In this document: in pieces, positions 1 to 8,310 of the stretch
How the letters are laid out: each line of letters begins with the position of its first letter
How positions within the stretch are numbered: position 1 is the stretch's first letter
Source of the DNA: Bradyrhizobium sp. CIAT3101
GTDB lineage: Bacteria > Pseudomonadota > Alphaproteobacteria > Rhizobiales > Xanthobacteraceae
Direction of reading: 5' to 3'
DNA length: 64,000 bases
Assembly (NCBI RefSeq): GCF_029714945.1
Contig: NZ_CP121634.1
Coordinates: 1,137,001-1,201,000, forward strand
The notes under the pieces: generated by a model
What the model saw: the letters and a program-made list of their open reading frames with translations, nothing else
Database searches by the model: none
Told to the model about the DNA's origin: nothing
Position numbers and translations under genes: made by a program

Positions 1-928
1 GCATTCTTTCTGCAGCGATCATTTTTCTCATCAAGGATCGTTTGATCGCCAGGGGGGGATTCCATCAGTATCTATCCGTCAATCGGAAATTGGAGCGCGG
101 GCTGCCAATCTCACTACTGGATCGGGGTAACCAGATAGATTGGGTGCTGGGCTTTACCTCTCTCAGGTCGCGGCGAACCGCGCCAGTGATTAACGCGCGC
201 GGCAACAGGCGCATACCGAACGGTACAGGAGAGAATGTGGGTTCTGGGGATGCCTTTGGGATGCGGTCAAAGGTCTTTGGCAGGCCTTCAAAAGTAGGTT
301 TTGATCTAATAAACGAAATGCACGAACAGCGGTGGGCCACAATAGCTCGCTCGCTCATTAACGAGACAATGCGGCCAAGTGCCTTCACAACGATCAGAGG
401 GAAGAAACCTTAAGCGTAGCGACGCCATGCTGCGCAACTAGTTGAGGGACTGGATCAGGTCACCGAGCTTGGCTCGACAACGATAAGGCAATGCGGCTAG
501 ATGTCCTCGAGTATTGGAGCCCATCGATCGATTGGAGCCGCGTTGTTCAGGGTGATATCTCCGATCCGGTACGGCGGAATTTCAAGAATTTGGTGACTCT
601 CTGCCATTGTTGCGGGCATTGGCGAGAGAGGCATCGATCTTTACGGCTCACTGCTTCACCGAGACCGCTCTACACTCCCGAAATCCGTTATATGCGAAAG
701 AAACGGCTGGACGAATGGAAGCGCCTATCACTAAAGCCGAGGGCAACATACATCGTTCCGCGCATCTTGTGGATGAAAGGGGCGCTGAGATGCCCTACCT
801 CATCAAGCCAGCGGTTCAAGGAGTGTGGCGTTCGATGCTTTTGATCCGGCTGAACTTAGCGACGCTGATCCCGACACCATTGGACGCCGGTGGCTTGACC
901 GAGCTGGCTACTCGGACGCACAGCCTCA
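1..928. other. Unassigned, probably degenerate island DNA
   Basis: No gene in this stretch can be recognised. A plus-strand frame open from the left edge to 413 encodes a short hydrophobic start followed by basic, low-information sequence. A second open frame covers 491 to 844. From about 821 to 927 another frame gives an acidic, natural-looking C-terminus rich in Asp and Leu that is not continuous with any start, which suggests a frameshifted gene end. Base composition is less GC-rich than the core part of the window. The likeliest reading is decayed mobile-element cargo. Confidence 0.35.
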
Positions 929-946
929 TTGAGGATGACGAAGGTT

Positions 947-1340
947 ATGAAGAGGAACGTCGATCTGATCCGGAGAATCATGCAGTCCCTCGAGCAGAGT
1001 CCGCGCCTGAATGGTCGGAGCGTCTATTCAGTCACGGCGAGTCAACTGCTTAATCTTCCGGATCACAGCGACGATGAACTTGCATATCACCTCATGCTGG
1101 TCCATCGATGAGGGATGGCTAGATGGCGAGTGCAACCGGACGTCAGGCGCGTTCGTCATTAAGCGGTTGACGGCGGAGGGGCTCGATTTCATCGATTCGA
1201 CCAAAGATCCGGAGCTGTGGGATCGCGCCAAGTCGACTGCCAAAGCCGCCAGTGGGGAGACGTTACGGTTTGTCTGGGAAGCAGCTAAGGGGCTAATCCG
1301 AGCGGAGTTGTCTCGGAGAGTTGGATCCTTTTTGCCGTAA
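947..1340 (+). pseudogene. DUF2513 family protein, frameshifted
   Basis: The N-terminal part reads like a DUF2513 protein: a start of the form MKR-x-DLIR, then a winged-helix-like section ending in a DELAYHLMLVH stretch. After the His codon at 1103-1105 the frame runs into a stop. From 1107 the next frame continues with DEGWLDG, LTAEGLDFI and a helical C-terminus ending at 1340. One extra base at about 1106 explains the break. DUF2513 proteins are small (about 110 to 140 residues), of unknown function, and common on phages and islands. The two frames together give about 130 residues, so the gene is complete apart from the shift. The stop codon overlaps the proposed left end of the IS66 unit. 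Confidence 0.65.
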
Positions 1341-1527
1341 GATGTTACTCACCAACGCGGTCTCGCGCGCGTCTCGAGGACCAGGAGCAGTAGCCCGCAG
1401 CGACCGCCGCGCGGTCGTTTTCGGACGTGGTGCCAACTGATAGCGGTACGACGCCCCCACCTCGTTTAGGTGGACGGGATGAGCGAGACTCGCGCGTGGA
1501 TTTAACAACGCGAGGGACGCTCATTCC

Positions 1528-1950
1528 ATGCATCAAGACAGACATCAAGACAGGCTTGATGCCGCCTCCTATCAGCGGATCGAGGTGATCACGGGGGAGA
1601 GGCGACGGCGCGGTTGGAGCGATGCGGAGAAGGCGCGGATCGTGGCCGAGAGCGGCGATCCGGAGACGAGCATTTCCGAGGTGGCTCGACGCAACGGGGT
1701 CAACCGGGGACTGCTCAGTGTGTGGCGGCGCCAGGCGCGGCTCGCGTCGAGCGAAGCGCCGCAGTTCGTGCAAGTCAGGCTCGACGCCGCCGTCGAGGCG
1801 CAGCCGAACGCGATCGATAAGGCGCGTGTTCTGGTGAGTCCGGCCGAGCGGATCGAGGTGATGATCGCGGGCGCGACGGTGCGCGTGCCCGTCGGCGTCG
1901 ACGCCGCGACGCTGGAGCGCGTGCTGGCGGCGGTGAGGTCGACGCGATGA
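1528..1950 (+). CDS. tnpA: IS66 family transposase accessory protein TnpA
   Basis: This 140-residue protein is the first ORF of the IS66 unit. Its N-terminal half carries a helix-turn-helix of the transposase-8/IS3-OrfA-like type: a WSDAEKARIVAES helix, then ISEVARRNGVNRGLLSVWRRQ as the recognition part. The C-terminal half is the usual IS66 OrfA tail with an ERIEVMIAGATVRVP strand pair. In this family TnpA is thought to bind element DNA and is needed with TnpB for efficient transposition. The stop overlaps the start of tnpB by four bases, indicating translational coupling. A methionine at 1528 fits the family N-terminus. The gene is intact. Confidence 0.9.
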   Translation: MHQDRHQDRLDAASYQRIEVITGERRRRGWSDAEKARIVAESGDPETSISEVARRNGVNRGLLSVWRRQARLASSEAPQFVQVRLDAAVEAQPNAIDKARVLVSPAERIEVMIAGATVRVPVGVDAATLERVLAAVRSTR

Positions 1951-2303
1951 TCTCGTTCGGTCCAATGGTCCGTGTGTTCGTCGCGACGCAGCCGATTGAC
2001 TTTCGCAAAGGAGTTCATGGCCTGGTCGCGCTGGTGGCTGAGGGGTTGAGCGGCAAGCCCTACAGCGGCGACGTTTATGTCTTCCGATCGAAGCGATCGG
2101 ATCGCTTGAAGCTACTGGTTTTTGACGGCTCGGGAATGGTTCTAGCGACGAAGTGGCTCGAGAATGGGGGCTTCGCCTGGCCACCTGTTCGCGAGGGTAC
2201 GATGCCGGTGACGGGGGCGCAACTTGCGATGCTGATTGAAGGTCTTGCGGAGTGGTCGCGTGTGGTCCCGAAGGTGACGAAGCAGCCGACGAAAGTTGCC
2301 TGA
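1947..2303 (+). CDS. tnpB: IS66 family accessory protein TnpB (Orf2)
   Basis: This 118-residue protein matches the compact IS66 Orf2 family. Near the N-terminus it shows a VFVATQPIDFRKGVHGL segment, then a VYVFRSKRSDRLKLLVFDGSGMV core and a WPPVREG motif near the end, all hallmarks of TnpB. Its biochemical role is not settled; genetic work on IS66 elements shows that it supports transposition by TnpC. The start overlaps the tnpA stop, and a 50-base gap separates it from tnpC. The length is typical and nothing suggests inactivation. Confidence 0.92.
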   Translation: MISFGPMVRVFVATQPIDFRKGVHGLVALVAEGLSGKPYSGDVYVFRSKRSDRLKLLVFDGSGMVLATKWLENGGFAWPPVREGTMPVTGAQLAMLIEGLAEWSRVVPKVTKQPTKVA

Positions 2304-2353
2304 ATCGTCTTGTTTTGCTGGCAACTGCGAGTGTGTTCGTGTAGCTCTGCGAT

Positions 2354-3904
2354 ATGGCGCTTCGCCCTGAAGATCTCCCCTCTGACCCTGCGGCTCTCGC
2401 CGAGATGGTGCTGGCTTTCGAAGGCGAGAACGACGATCTGCGCGCAGAGATCGCCACGTTGAAGAGCCTGATCTTCGGCGCGCGATCGGAGCGCTCGGCA
2501 ATCGTCTGCGCCGAACAGATTGCGCTCGATCTGGAACGGACCGCGGGCGCGCAGCCTCCGGCCAATGACGACAAACCGGACGCGCCGAGACCGAAGCGGC
2601 GCAAAGCGAGGCGCAACATCGGCGCGCTGCCGGCGCATCTGCCCCGGGTCGAGCGGGTGATCGAGCCGGCGTCCACGCTCTGCCCGTGCTGCACGGGTCA
2701 GATGCATCGGATCGGCGAGGACAGCAGTGAAGCGCTGGATCGGGTTCCCGCGTGGCTGCGTGTGCTTCGCACGATCCGTCCCAAATACGCCTGCCGCGCC
2801 TGTGAGGGGCCGATCGTCCAGGCGCCGGCACCGGCGCGGCTCGTCGAGGGCGGCATGGCGACGACGGCGCTGGTGGCGCATATCGCCGCGGCCAAATATG
2901 CCTGGCAATCGACGCTCTACCGCCAGACGCAGATCCTGGCGGGCCAGGGCGTCGTCGTCGACCGTCAGACGCTGGCGCGCTGGATGGGGAGCGCGGCATG
3001 GCTGGCCAGGGGCCTCTACGATCTGCAACTGAAGACCATGCACGGCTTCGAGCGGCTGTTCTGCGACGAGACGCCGATGCCGGTGCTCGATCCGGGGCGC
3101 GGCCGCACGAGGATCTGCCAGTTCTGGGCGCATGCGACGGACGATCGGGCGTGGAAGGGGCCGGCGCCGCCGGCGGTCGCCTACGTGTTCGCAGGCGGTC
3201 GCGGCAAGAAGGAGATCGTGGCGCAGTTGGCCGGCTTCGAAGGCGTGCTGCAAGTCGACGGCTATGCCGCCTACGCCTCGCTGGCAGGCGATGCGAAGAT
3301 GTCGGGCCAGATCCAGCTGGCATATTGTCTCGTTCACGCGCGCCGCAACTTCGTGAGGGTGCACAAGACGACGAACTCACCCTTCGCCGCGGAGGTTATC
3401 GAGCGCGTTGCGGCCGTCTACGCGATCGAGGAGAGGATCCGCGGTCTCGACGCTGGGGAACGCCGCGCGACGCGACAGGCCGAGACGAAGCCGCTGATGG
3501 AGGCGTTGAGGGCCCGTCTGATCGCGGTGAAGGACGGAATCTCCCGCCGCTCGACGCTCATCAAGGCCATCGACTACATGCTCGAACGCTGGCAGGGCCT
3601 GACGGCGTTCCTGGATGACGGGCGGCTCGAGCCAGACAGCAACACCGTCGAGCGATCGATCAGGCCAATTGCGATCGGGAAAAAGAACTCGTTGTTCAGT
3701 GGTGACGAAGGCGGAGGCGAGACCTGGGCGATACTTTCTTCGCTTCTTAACACGGCAAAATTGATTGGCCTCGACCCCGAGGCCTATCTCGTCGACGTTC
3801 TCGATCGCATGGTGAGCGGCGCCACGAAGACCAACCAGCTTCACGAACTTCTGGCCTGGAACTGGAAGGCCGCACGCGAAGCCGAAAAGCAGGCCGCAGC
3901 ATGA
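2354..3904 (+). CDS. tnpC: IS66 family DDE transposase TnpC
   Basis: This 516-residue protein is the IS66 transposase. In order it has an N-terminal coiled-coil leader (about residues 15-45, with an E-x-L/K-x-I pattern leading to the SLIFGARSER motif), a basic linker, and a zinc-finger-like CPCCTG...CRACEG region (about 115-155). The DDE catalytic core follows, with CDETPMPVLDPGRGRT and a later LQVDGYAAY strand carrying acidic residues. The C-terminal IS66 tail contains the LEPDSNTVERSIRPIAIGKKNSLFSG signature read across residues 425-450. Length is normal, so the transposase may be active. The stop overlaps the start of the passenger gene by four bases. Confidence 0.93.
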   Translation: MALRPEDLPSDPAALAEMVLAFEGENDDLRAEIATLKSLIFGARSERSAIVCAEQIALDLERTAGAQPPANDDKPDAPRPKRRKARRNIGALPAHLPRVERVIEPASTLCPCCTGQMHRIGEDSSEALDRVPAWLRVLRTIRPKYACRACEGPIVQAPAPARLVEGGMATTALVAHIAAAKYAWQSTLYRQTQILAGQGVVVDRQTLARWMGSAAWLARGLYDLQLKTMHGFERLFCDETPMPVLDPGRGRTRICQFWAHATDDRAWKGPAPPAVAYVFAGGRGKKEIVAQLAGFEGVLQVDGYAAYASLAGDAKMSGQIQLAYCLVHARRNFVRVHKTTNSPFAAEVIERVAAVYAIEERIRGLDAGERRATRQAETKPLMEALRARLIAVKDGISRRSTLIKAIDYMLERWQGLTAFLDDGRLEPDSNTVERSIRPIAIGKKNSLFSGDEGGGETWAILSSLLNTAKLIGLDPEAYLVDVLDRMVSGATKTNQLHELLAWNWKAAREAEKQAAA

Positions 3905-4546
3905 CAAAGCCGAAGCAACGGCGAGGAAAACGGGCCAAGACGACGATGGCGGACTATGCCATGTCGTTCGAACAGCTCGGGCAATGGATCAGCGAGCGCG
4001 CCAGGACGCCGGCGCTTCGGCATCCACAAGCGACGTCACTCTCCATGCTCGACGGCGCAGAGGCTGCGGTCGTCGCCGGGCCCGTCTCAATGGCGTCCGA
4101 GGAATGGGTGTGCTCGCTTCTTGGCTTAGATCCCGACGCCTTCAATCACGATACCGAGGAGTTCTCGGCGATCGCCGGCACGCTGATGCGCCACAACGCG
4201 ATCAGCGAGATGCTGTCGACAAGACCGGAGAGCTTCGAGCCGCTGTTCGTGCGATCGCCGGACGGCGAAGTCGACCCGCAGCCCTGGTGCATGGGCTTCT
4301 ACGCCGTCATGAAGCTTCGGCTTCTCGTCTGGTGGCGCCTTCTCTCTCCGAACGGCACTGAACACCTTATGCTGCGGCCGATCCTGATCCACTTGCATCG
4401 ATGACGCCGGTCGGCCCTTGCTACCCCCGGCCCGGCACACGCTGGAAACGCTGCCCGTCGCTCAAAACGCCTGGCGCGACATTCCAGCAACCGTCGAGGC
4501 CCTGCGCCAGTTCTGGATGCCTATACGCTTCAAGCGCGGTGCGTAG
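3901..4546 (+). pseudogene. UPF0149/YecA-like IS66 passenger protein, frameshifted
   Basis: The ORF beginning at 3901 encodes a UPF0149-like protein with a WCMGFYAVMKLR core, translationally coupled to tnpC. It stops early at 4404. Comparison with the second copy at 7021 shows one extra C at about 4392. Correcting it restores a frame running to the TAG at 4544-4546, ending in WRDIPATVEALRQFWMPIRF and a short basic tail. Similar passenger genes follow IS66 tnpC in many rhizobia, which is established context, but their function is unknown. The frameshift probably inactivates this copy; a sequencing error cannot be excluded from sequence alone. Confidence 0.75.
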
Positions 4547-4578
4547 GCCGCCCGCACCAAGTCCGTGGCCCTCGCGCC
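4368..4578 (+). repeat. Direct repeat copy 1: 3' end of IS66 passenger gene
   Basis: From TATGCTGCGGCCGATC at 4368 to about 4575 the sequence is closely matched by 7021-7228 in the same orientation, roughly 205-210 bases with scattered substitutions and one indel. The match starts abruptly inside the passenger gene. The pair brackets the effector gene. After about 4575 the two copies diverge; only the second copy continues into a possible IS66 terminus. Confidence 0.85.
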
Positions 4579-5212
4579 CGTGCTGCGGAGTGGACTCGAT
4601 CAAGTCGAGCAGTTGTCGTTCAGACGTGCAGCCCTTGCTCTTCTTCTTTCGTCGGCACCGTCTGGCTGGCGCGGGTCGAACAGCACGAGGCCGGCCGCGC
4701 CCCCCAAAGCGCACCAAGCTCGCCGACCGTGAGCGCAAGCTGCCGGCGCGCCGCCATCGGCACTTGTCAGCTCGAAGCTCTGATTGACCGTTGCCGGCTT
4801 TTCTTCAGCGCACCACTGGCTTCGAAATCTTCGAGAGTTCCATCCGTGCAGTTTGGGATCGCTATGGGGTTTGTCAGCTTATCGACAGCAAAACCGGTCA
4901 GCATGAGAACGTCTCGATCTGGACTGACAGGCCCGGCCTGATCTGCTCAGATCTAGCAGAGGGAATGATGGATCCCTTTAACAATCTGAAGCGATTGGAG
5001 AACTGAGATTTGGTGCGGACGCGCTGTCTCTGGCAGCACTGCTCGGTGGGTAAAATGGGAAACGTGTTGGGCAGTATTTGACGGGAGCCGATCTTTATAA
5101 TCGCCTGCTTCATCAGTCGTGGTGATCACCACCAGCGGTGACAGCCGCGAGCTTCGAACAGCGCCGCTCCGGCGCATTCCCTTATGATTTGGCTACCGAA
5201 GAGACGGCATCG
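4579..5212. other. Effector upstream region
   Basis: No protein gene is recognised between the IS66 passenger remnant and the effector. The stretch contains the tts box at about 4873 and the presumed leader of the effector transcript. The first 280 bases have open frames in several registers, but none resembles a known protein. Confidence 0.5.
4871..4902 (+). promoter_or_regulatory. tts box (TtsI-binding promoter element)
   Basis: GTCAGCTTATCGACAGCA at 4873-4890, followed by an A-rich then C-containing stretch, matches the rhizobial tts box pattern GTCAG-x-TT-x-TCG-xx-AGC. TtsI, a response regulator induced through NodD and flavonoids, binds this element to switch on type III secretion genes and effectors. 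It lies on the same strand as the effector, about 320 bases upstream of the ATG at 5213. Tts boxes commonly sit some hundreds of bases from the effector start, so distance and orientation both fit. Confidence 0.8.
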
Positions 5213-6940
5213 ATGAATACAGAACAGCTGCAGCTTGGCGCCGGCGCCGCCTCGGAAACTTCCGAGATCGAAACGTCCGATTCCGAAACCTCCGAACCTG
5301 GGTCTCCCGCCGCGGCGCGATGGGCCGAAGCCTTGACGAATACGCGGGTATCCGCCGCTGACCCCGGCTCGTCACAGGATCGGATCTTGGCGGGTTGGGC
5401 TGCCGAAGAGAGGCAGGCAGAAGGCGAGAACCGGCAAGAGGCGGTTAGTCGAACGAGTGATTGGCAGGAGCAGGGCGATGTCAATGAGAGCCTGGATCTA
5501 TCTTCCTTGTCCCTGACCGCCTTGCCCGCCCCCCTTCCGACCAGTCTCCGGCGGCTCTACGCCATCAGCAACAGGCTGAGCAGCCTGCCCGCAGGCCTGC
5601 CACCCCGGCTCCGGCGCCTGATGGTCGACAATAACCAGCTAACTCATCTGACCGCTCTTCCTCCAACGCTTCGCGAGTTGGATGCCAGCGGCAACCGGCT
5701 GACCAGTCTGCCCGACTTACCAGCCAGGCTCCAGCGCCTGAACGTCGACTACAATCAGCTTACCAATCTGCCCGAGCCCCTCCCCCCAGGGCTCGAGTGG
5801 CTGAGCGCTAGCCACAACGGGCTGACCAACCTGCCGGAGACGTTCCCCGCCGAGCTCCTCTGGCTCGGCGCCTGCGACAATCAGCTGACCAGAGTTCCCG
5901 ATACCCTGCTGACACACCTAGGCCGCGAGTCCAGCGTTGATCTGGAAAATAATCCGCTGCCTGAGCAGGTGGTGACCCACCTGTCGGCAGCCATGCACGC
6001 CGGGGACTATGCTGGCCCGCAGATCTTTCTCTCGATGAACGAAGGAGCGGAGGAAGTTGAGCCGCGGCCCCTGCACGAGGTTGTCGCGGACTGGCTGGAG
6101 CGCGATCCGGCGGCGGTAGCCGCCTGGCAACGCTTCGCCCAAGAGCCGGGCGCCCAGGACTATGCACGTTTCCTCGACAGGCTTCGGGGCACTGTGAACT
6201 ATAGCAATGACGCGTTTCGGCAGGCGGTGATCGAGGATCTGCGGCAGGGGATGGCAAGGCCGCCATTGCGCGAGCAGTTCTTCGAGCTGGCTTCCGAAGC
6301 GAGCATGAGCTGTGAGGATCGCATCACTTTGACATGGAATCGCATGCAGACCGCACGCGTGAACGCTGATGTCGAGGACGGCGCCTATGACGGTCGGCTC
6401 GACGAATTGCTCCAGCATGGCCGTGTCATGTTCCGCTTGGAAGCGCTGGACAGGATCGCGCGCCAGAGGGTCGATTCGCTCCGCCTTGCCGACCCGGACG
6501 CCGAGGTCGACGAGATCGAGGTCTATCTTGCCTACCAGACGCAGCTGCGCGAGCCGCTGGAGCTCCGGCACATCGCCCCGGACATGCGCTTCTTGAATGT
6601 CTCTCACGTCAGCGAGGAAGACATTGCCAGCGCCGAGACCTCGGTGCGGAGCCAGGAGACGACGGGCTTTGCGGACTATCTGGCAACGAGCTGGCAACCG
6701 TGGGAGACGGTTATGAGGCGCATCGCCCCCGAAGACCATGCCGCGATGCAGGCGCGGCTCGCCGAGGCGACGGACGAGGAGTTTCAAACCCGCCTGAACC
6801 AGGGGCTCGCCGAGCGTGGTCTGATAGGCGACCGCGATTCCGAGCGCCTGCTCGGAGCCGAGATCATAAAAGAAATGGCCCGCGAGATCAAAAGTGAGGT
6901 CATGCACCAGGTGCTCAGCGATCGCGGCATCGAACTGTGA
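5213..6940 (+). CDS. Type III effector, LRR-NEL E3 ubiquitin ligase (NopM/IpaH family)
   Basis: The product is about 575 residues from the ATG at 5213, or 600 from an in-frame GTG at 5138. A Ser/Thr/Glu-rich N-terminus, plausible as a secretion signal, leads into about seven short leucine-rich repeats of the bacterial LPX type (LPxxLxxLxxxxNxLTxLP), ending with a capping ENNPLP. A NEL domain follows, with the catalytic Cys in a CEDR motif (codon 6311-6313, residue 367 from the ATG). The Asp two residues after the Cys fits the CxD motif of IpaH/NopM ligases. Such effectors are delivered into host cells by type III secretion and ubiquitinate host proteins. An upstream tts box supports TtsI control. 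The gene is intact and is flanked by two copies of an IS66 3' end. Confidence 0.92.
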   Translation: MNTEQLQLGAGAASETSEIETSDSETSEPGSPAAARWAEALTNTRVSAADPGSSQDRILAGWAAEERQAEGENRQEAVSRTSDWQEQGDVNESLDLSSLSLTALPAPLPTSLRRLYAISNRLSSLPAGLPPRLRRLMVDNNQLTHLTALPPTLRELDASGNRLTSLPDLPARLQRLNVDYNQLTNLPEPLPPGLEWLSASHNGLTNLPETFPAELLWLGACDNQLTRVPDTLLTHLGRESSVDLENNPLPEQVVTHLSAAMHAGDYAGPQIFLSMNEGAEEVEPRPLHEVVADWLERDPAAVAAWQRFAQEPGAQDYARFLDRLRGTVNYSNDAFRQAVIEDLRQGMARPPLREQFFELASEASMSCEDRITLTWNRMQTARVNADVEDGAYDGRLDELLQHGRVMFRLEALDRIARQRVDSLRLADPDAEVDEIEVYLAYQTQLREPLELRHIAPDMRFLNVSHVSEEDIASAETSVRSQETTGFADYLATSWQPWETVMRRIAPEDHAAMQARLAEATDEEFQTRLNQGLAERGLIGDRDSERLLGAEIIKEMAREIKSEVMHQVLSDRGIEL

Positions 6941-7020
6941 AGCGTTCCTTGATTGCAAAGGGTTGACAATGTCCACTTCCACGGGACTCCGTCGCAATCG
7001 TGATCTTTGGGAGGACGGCG

Positions 7021-7238
7021 TATGCTGCGGCCGATCTTGGTCCATTGCATCGACGACGCCGGTCGGCCCTTGCTACCTCCGGCCCGGCGCACGCTGGGAA
7101 CGCAGCCCATTGTCCAAAACGTCTGGCGCGACATTCCAGCAACCGTCGAGGCCCTGCGCCAGTTCTGGATGCCTATACGCTTCAAGCGCGGTGCGTAGGC
7201 CGTCCGCACCGAGTCCGTGGCCCTCTCGTACCGTTTAC
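7021..7238 (+). repeat. Direct repeat copy 2: IS66 passenger 3' end and possible right terminus
   Basis: This is a second copy of the 3' end of the UPF0149-type passenger gene. From 7023 it reads in one uninterrupted frame to the TAG at 7196-7198, so it lacks the frameshift of copy 1. After the gene it continues to a GTTTAC at 7233-7238. The reverse complement of that end starts GTAA and partly matches the proposed left terminus at 1337, including a shared CGG-x-CTCG block about 22 to 29 bases in. It is therefore a candidate IS66 right end. No 8-base target duplication is visible at the flanks. Confidence 0.7.
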
Positions 7239-7844
7239 TGCCAACTCCGCTCGCCTTGCCGGGCTGCAGTCCTTTTTGCGGCTTAATGCGCGACTTCGGC
7301 GTCCAATACGAAACCTTTAGACGTCGTGACCTCGCGTGGGATGGGTGGTGCTCGTGGCGGTCAAGACCGCAAGCATCAACGGTCAACTGGTGTGTGCCGC
7401 GCGAACGCCCCTGACGCATAACGTACGATTCTCTCTCGCATCTTCGGTGTCCACGCCACCGATCGCGGAACAAGGCTTATCGAAGCCCGTCGACACAACG
7501 TCTGGCTTCGTTCAATGCTCCTTCAAGATGTCTTCAAGGAATCACGTTCCCTCGAACCGGTTGCCAAGTGAAGGCTTGGGGTCATCGAAGTCGAAGCGCC
7601 GAGGCAAATCGCTAAGCTGGGCCGGGCGAGTTTACTCGCGTTCAGCCTGTCGCAGCTCTTCCTTAATGGCGTAAGATTCACCTGTTCCGCGATCGGGGTG
7701 CAAGCTGCGCTGGGGGATTTGCAGCGGGCGCCCCAATCTGCGCGAAGATTCACGGCGCGTGTAGTCTAGATTCCGCTGAATACTCGCAACGAGCGTGTGG
7801 CATGACCATTCTAAGCGCGTTACGCGAAGTATGGAGATCAAGTA
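7239..7844. other. No recognisable gene
   Basis: About 600 bases follow the IS66 remnant with short open frames on both strands but no recognisable domain, conserved motif or good ribosome site. Repeated near-identical phrases (a short segment of the form ATCGCGGAACAAG around 7466 and its inverse around 7687) hint at an imperfect inverted repeat about 220 bases apart. It is probably decayed DNA. Confidence 0.4.
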
Positions 7845-8129
7845 ATGGCCGTGTATTTGGTCACTTGGGACTTGAATAAACATAAGGCGAATTATACGCA
7901 GGCTCGACAAAATTTGATTGATCACATTTCGCGCTACAGTCACATCAAGGATGTGGACCTCGATTCCGTGTGGTTCATCCAAGCGGCGTCGACCGCCGAG
8001 GCGCTAGATGCCGACATCCGACGACACATAGACAAAAACGATCGGCTCATTGTCACGAGACTGGTGAGCGGTCAGCATGAAGGCTGGTTGTCCAAAGAGG
8101 TCTGGGACTGGATCAACCCCCGCATCTAA
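7845..8129 (+). CDS. SinR-like / Cas2-fold small protein
   Basis: This 94-residue protein begins MAVYLVTWDLN, continues with an alternating helix/strand pattern including SVWFIQA, and ends with IDKNDRLIVTRL and GWLSKEVWDW. This is the pattern of the small ferredoxin-like proteins annotated as SinR family and related in fold to Cas2 and VapD. The Asp after the first strand (residue 9) is in the place of the Cas2 metal ligand. A GGAGA ribosome site lies just before the ATG. There are no cas genes or CRISPR repeats nearby, so a CRISPR role is unlikely. SinR-like proteins are common on mobile regions and their role is unknown. Confidence 0.7.
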   Translation: MAVYLVTWDLNKHKANYTQARQNLIDHISRYSHIKDVDLDSVWFIQAASTAEALDADIRRHIDKNDRLIVTRLVSGQHEGWLSKEVWDWINPRI

Positions 8130-8181
8130 CCAGGCCCTTACGCCTCGGGTCCAAACGAGAGTCGCAACGCAAAGCAAGAAG

Positions 8182-8310
8182 ATGAGTTCATGGGACGGAC
8201 TTAGCCCTGGTCAGTTCTTAGCGCGAGTTGCGTTTTCAATCGCTATCACGGCCGCAGTTGCCGTCGGGACCTTGGTCGCAATCCGCTACATGGCGGGCTT
8301 TTATCGATGA
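8182..8310 (+). CDS. Small single-pass membrane protein
   Basis: This 42-residue ORF starts MSSWDGLSPGQF and has one strong transmembrane stretch of about 22 residues rich in Ala, Val and Ile, then ends RYMAGFYR. An AAGCAAGAAG purine stretch precedes the ATG. It sits 52 bases after the Cas2-fold gene on the same strand, so the two may be co-transcribed. No family can be named. The clean topology and position favour a real gene, but a short ORF of this kind could occur by chance. Confidence 0.5.
   Translation: MSSWDGLSPGQFLARVAFSIAITAAVAVGTLVAIRYMAGFYR

Larger units (their letters stand above)
1337..4578 (+). mobile_element. IS66-family insertion sequence
   Basis: The tnpA, tnpB and tnpC genes lie in the standard IS66 order, with tnpA/tnpB overlapping, followed by a passenger UPF0149-type gene overlapping tnpC by four bases. 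IS66 elements usually begin with GTAA. A GTAAGATG at 1337 is a candidate left terminus, and its imperfect inverse is found not next to the passenger gene but at about 7233-7238, after a second copy of the passenger 3' end. The terminus expected immediately right of 4546 is not visible. The three transposase ORFs are intact; the passenger is broken. The exact ends are inferred. Confidence 0.75.

Noticed and set aside
1345..3380. Long minus-strand open frames across the IS66 genes (up to 449 codons)
   Set aside because: They are antisense to well-recognised tnpA, tnpB and tnpC, have Arg/Pro/Ala-rich low-information products and no ribosome sites. They result from high GC at third positions.
5918..7045. 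375-codon minus-strand frame opposite the NEL effector
   Set aside because: Antisense shadow of the LRR-NEL gene; the plus strand has clear domains and a tts box.
7845..8129. Cas2 of a CRISPR system
   Set aside because: Fold similarity only; no cas1, cas3, cas9 or repeats in 64 kb.
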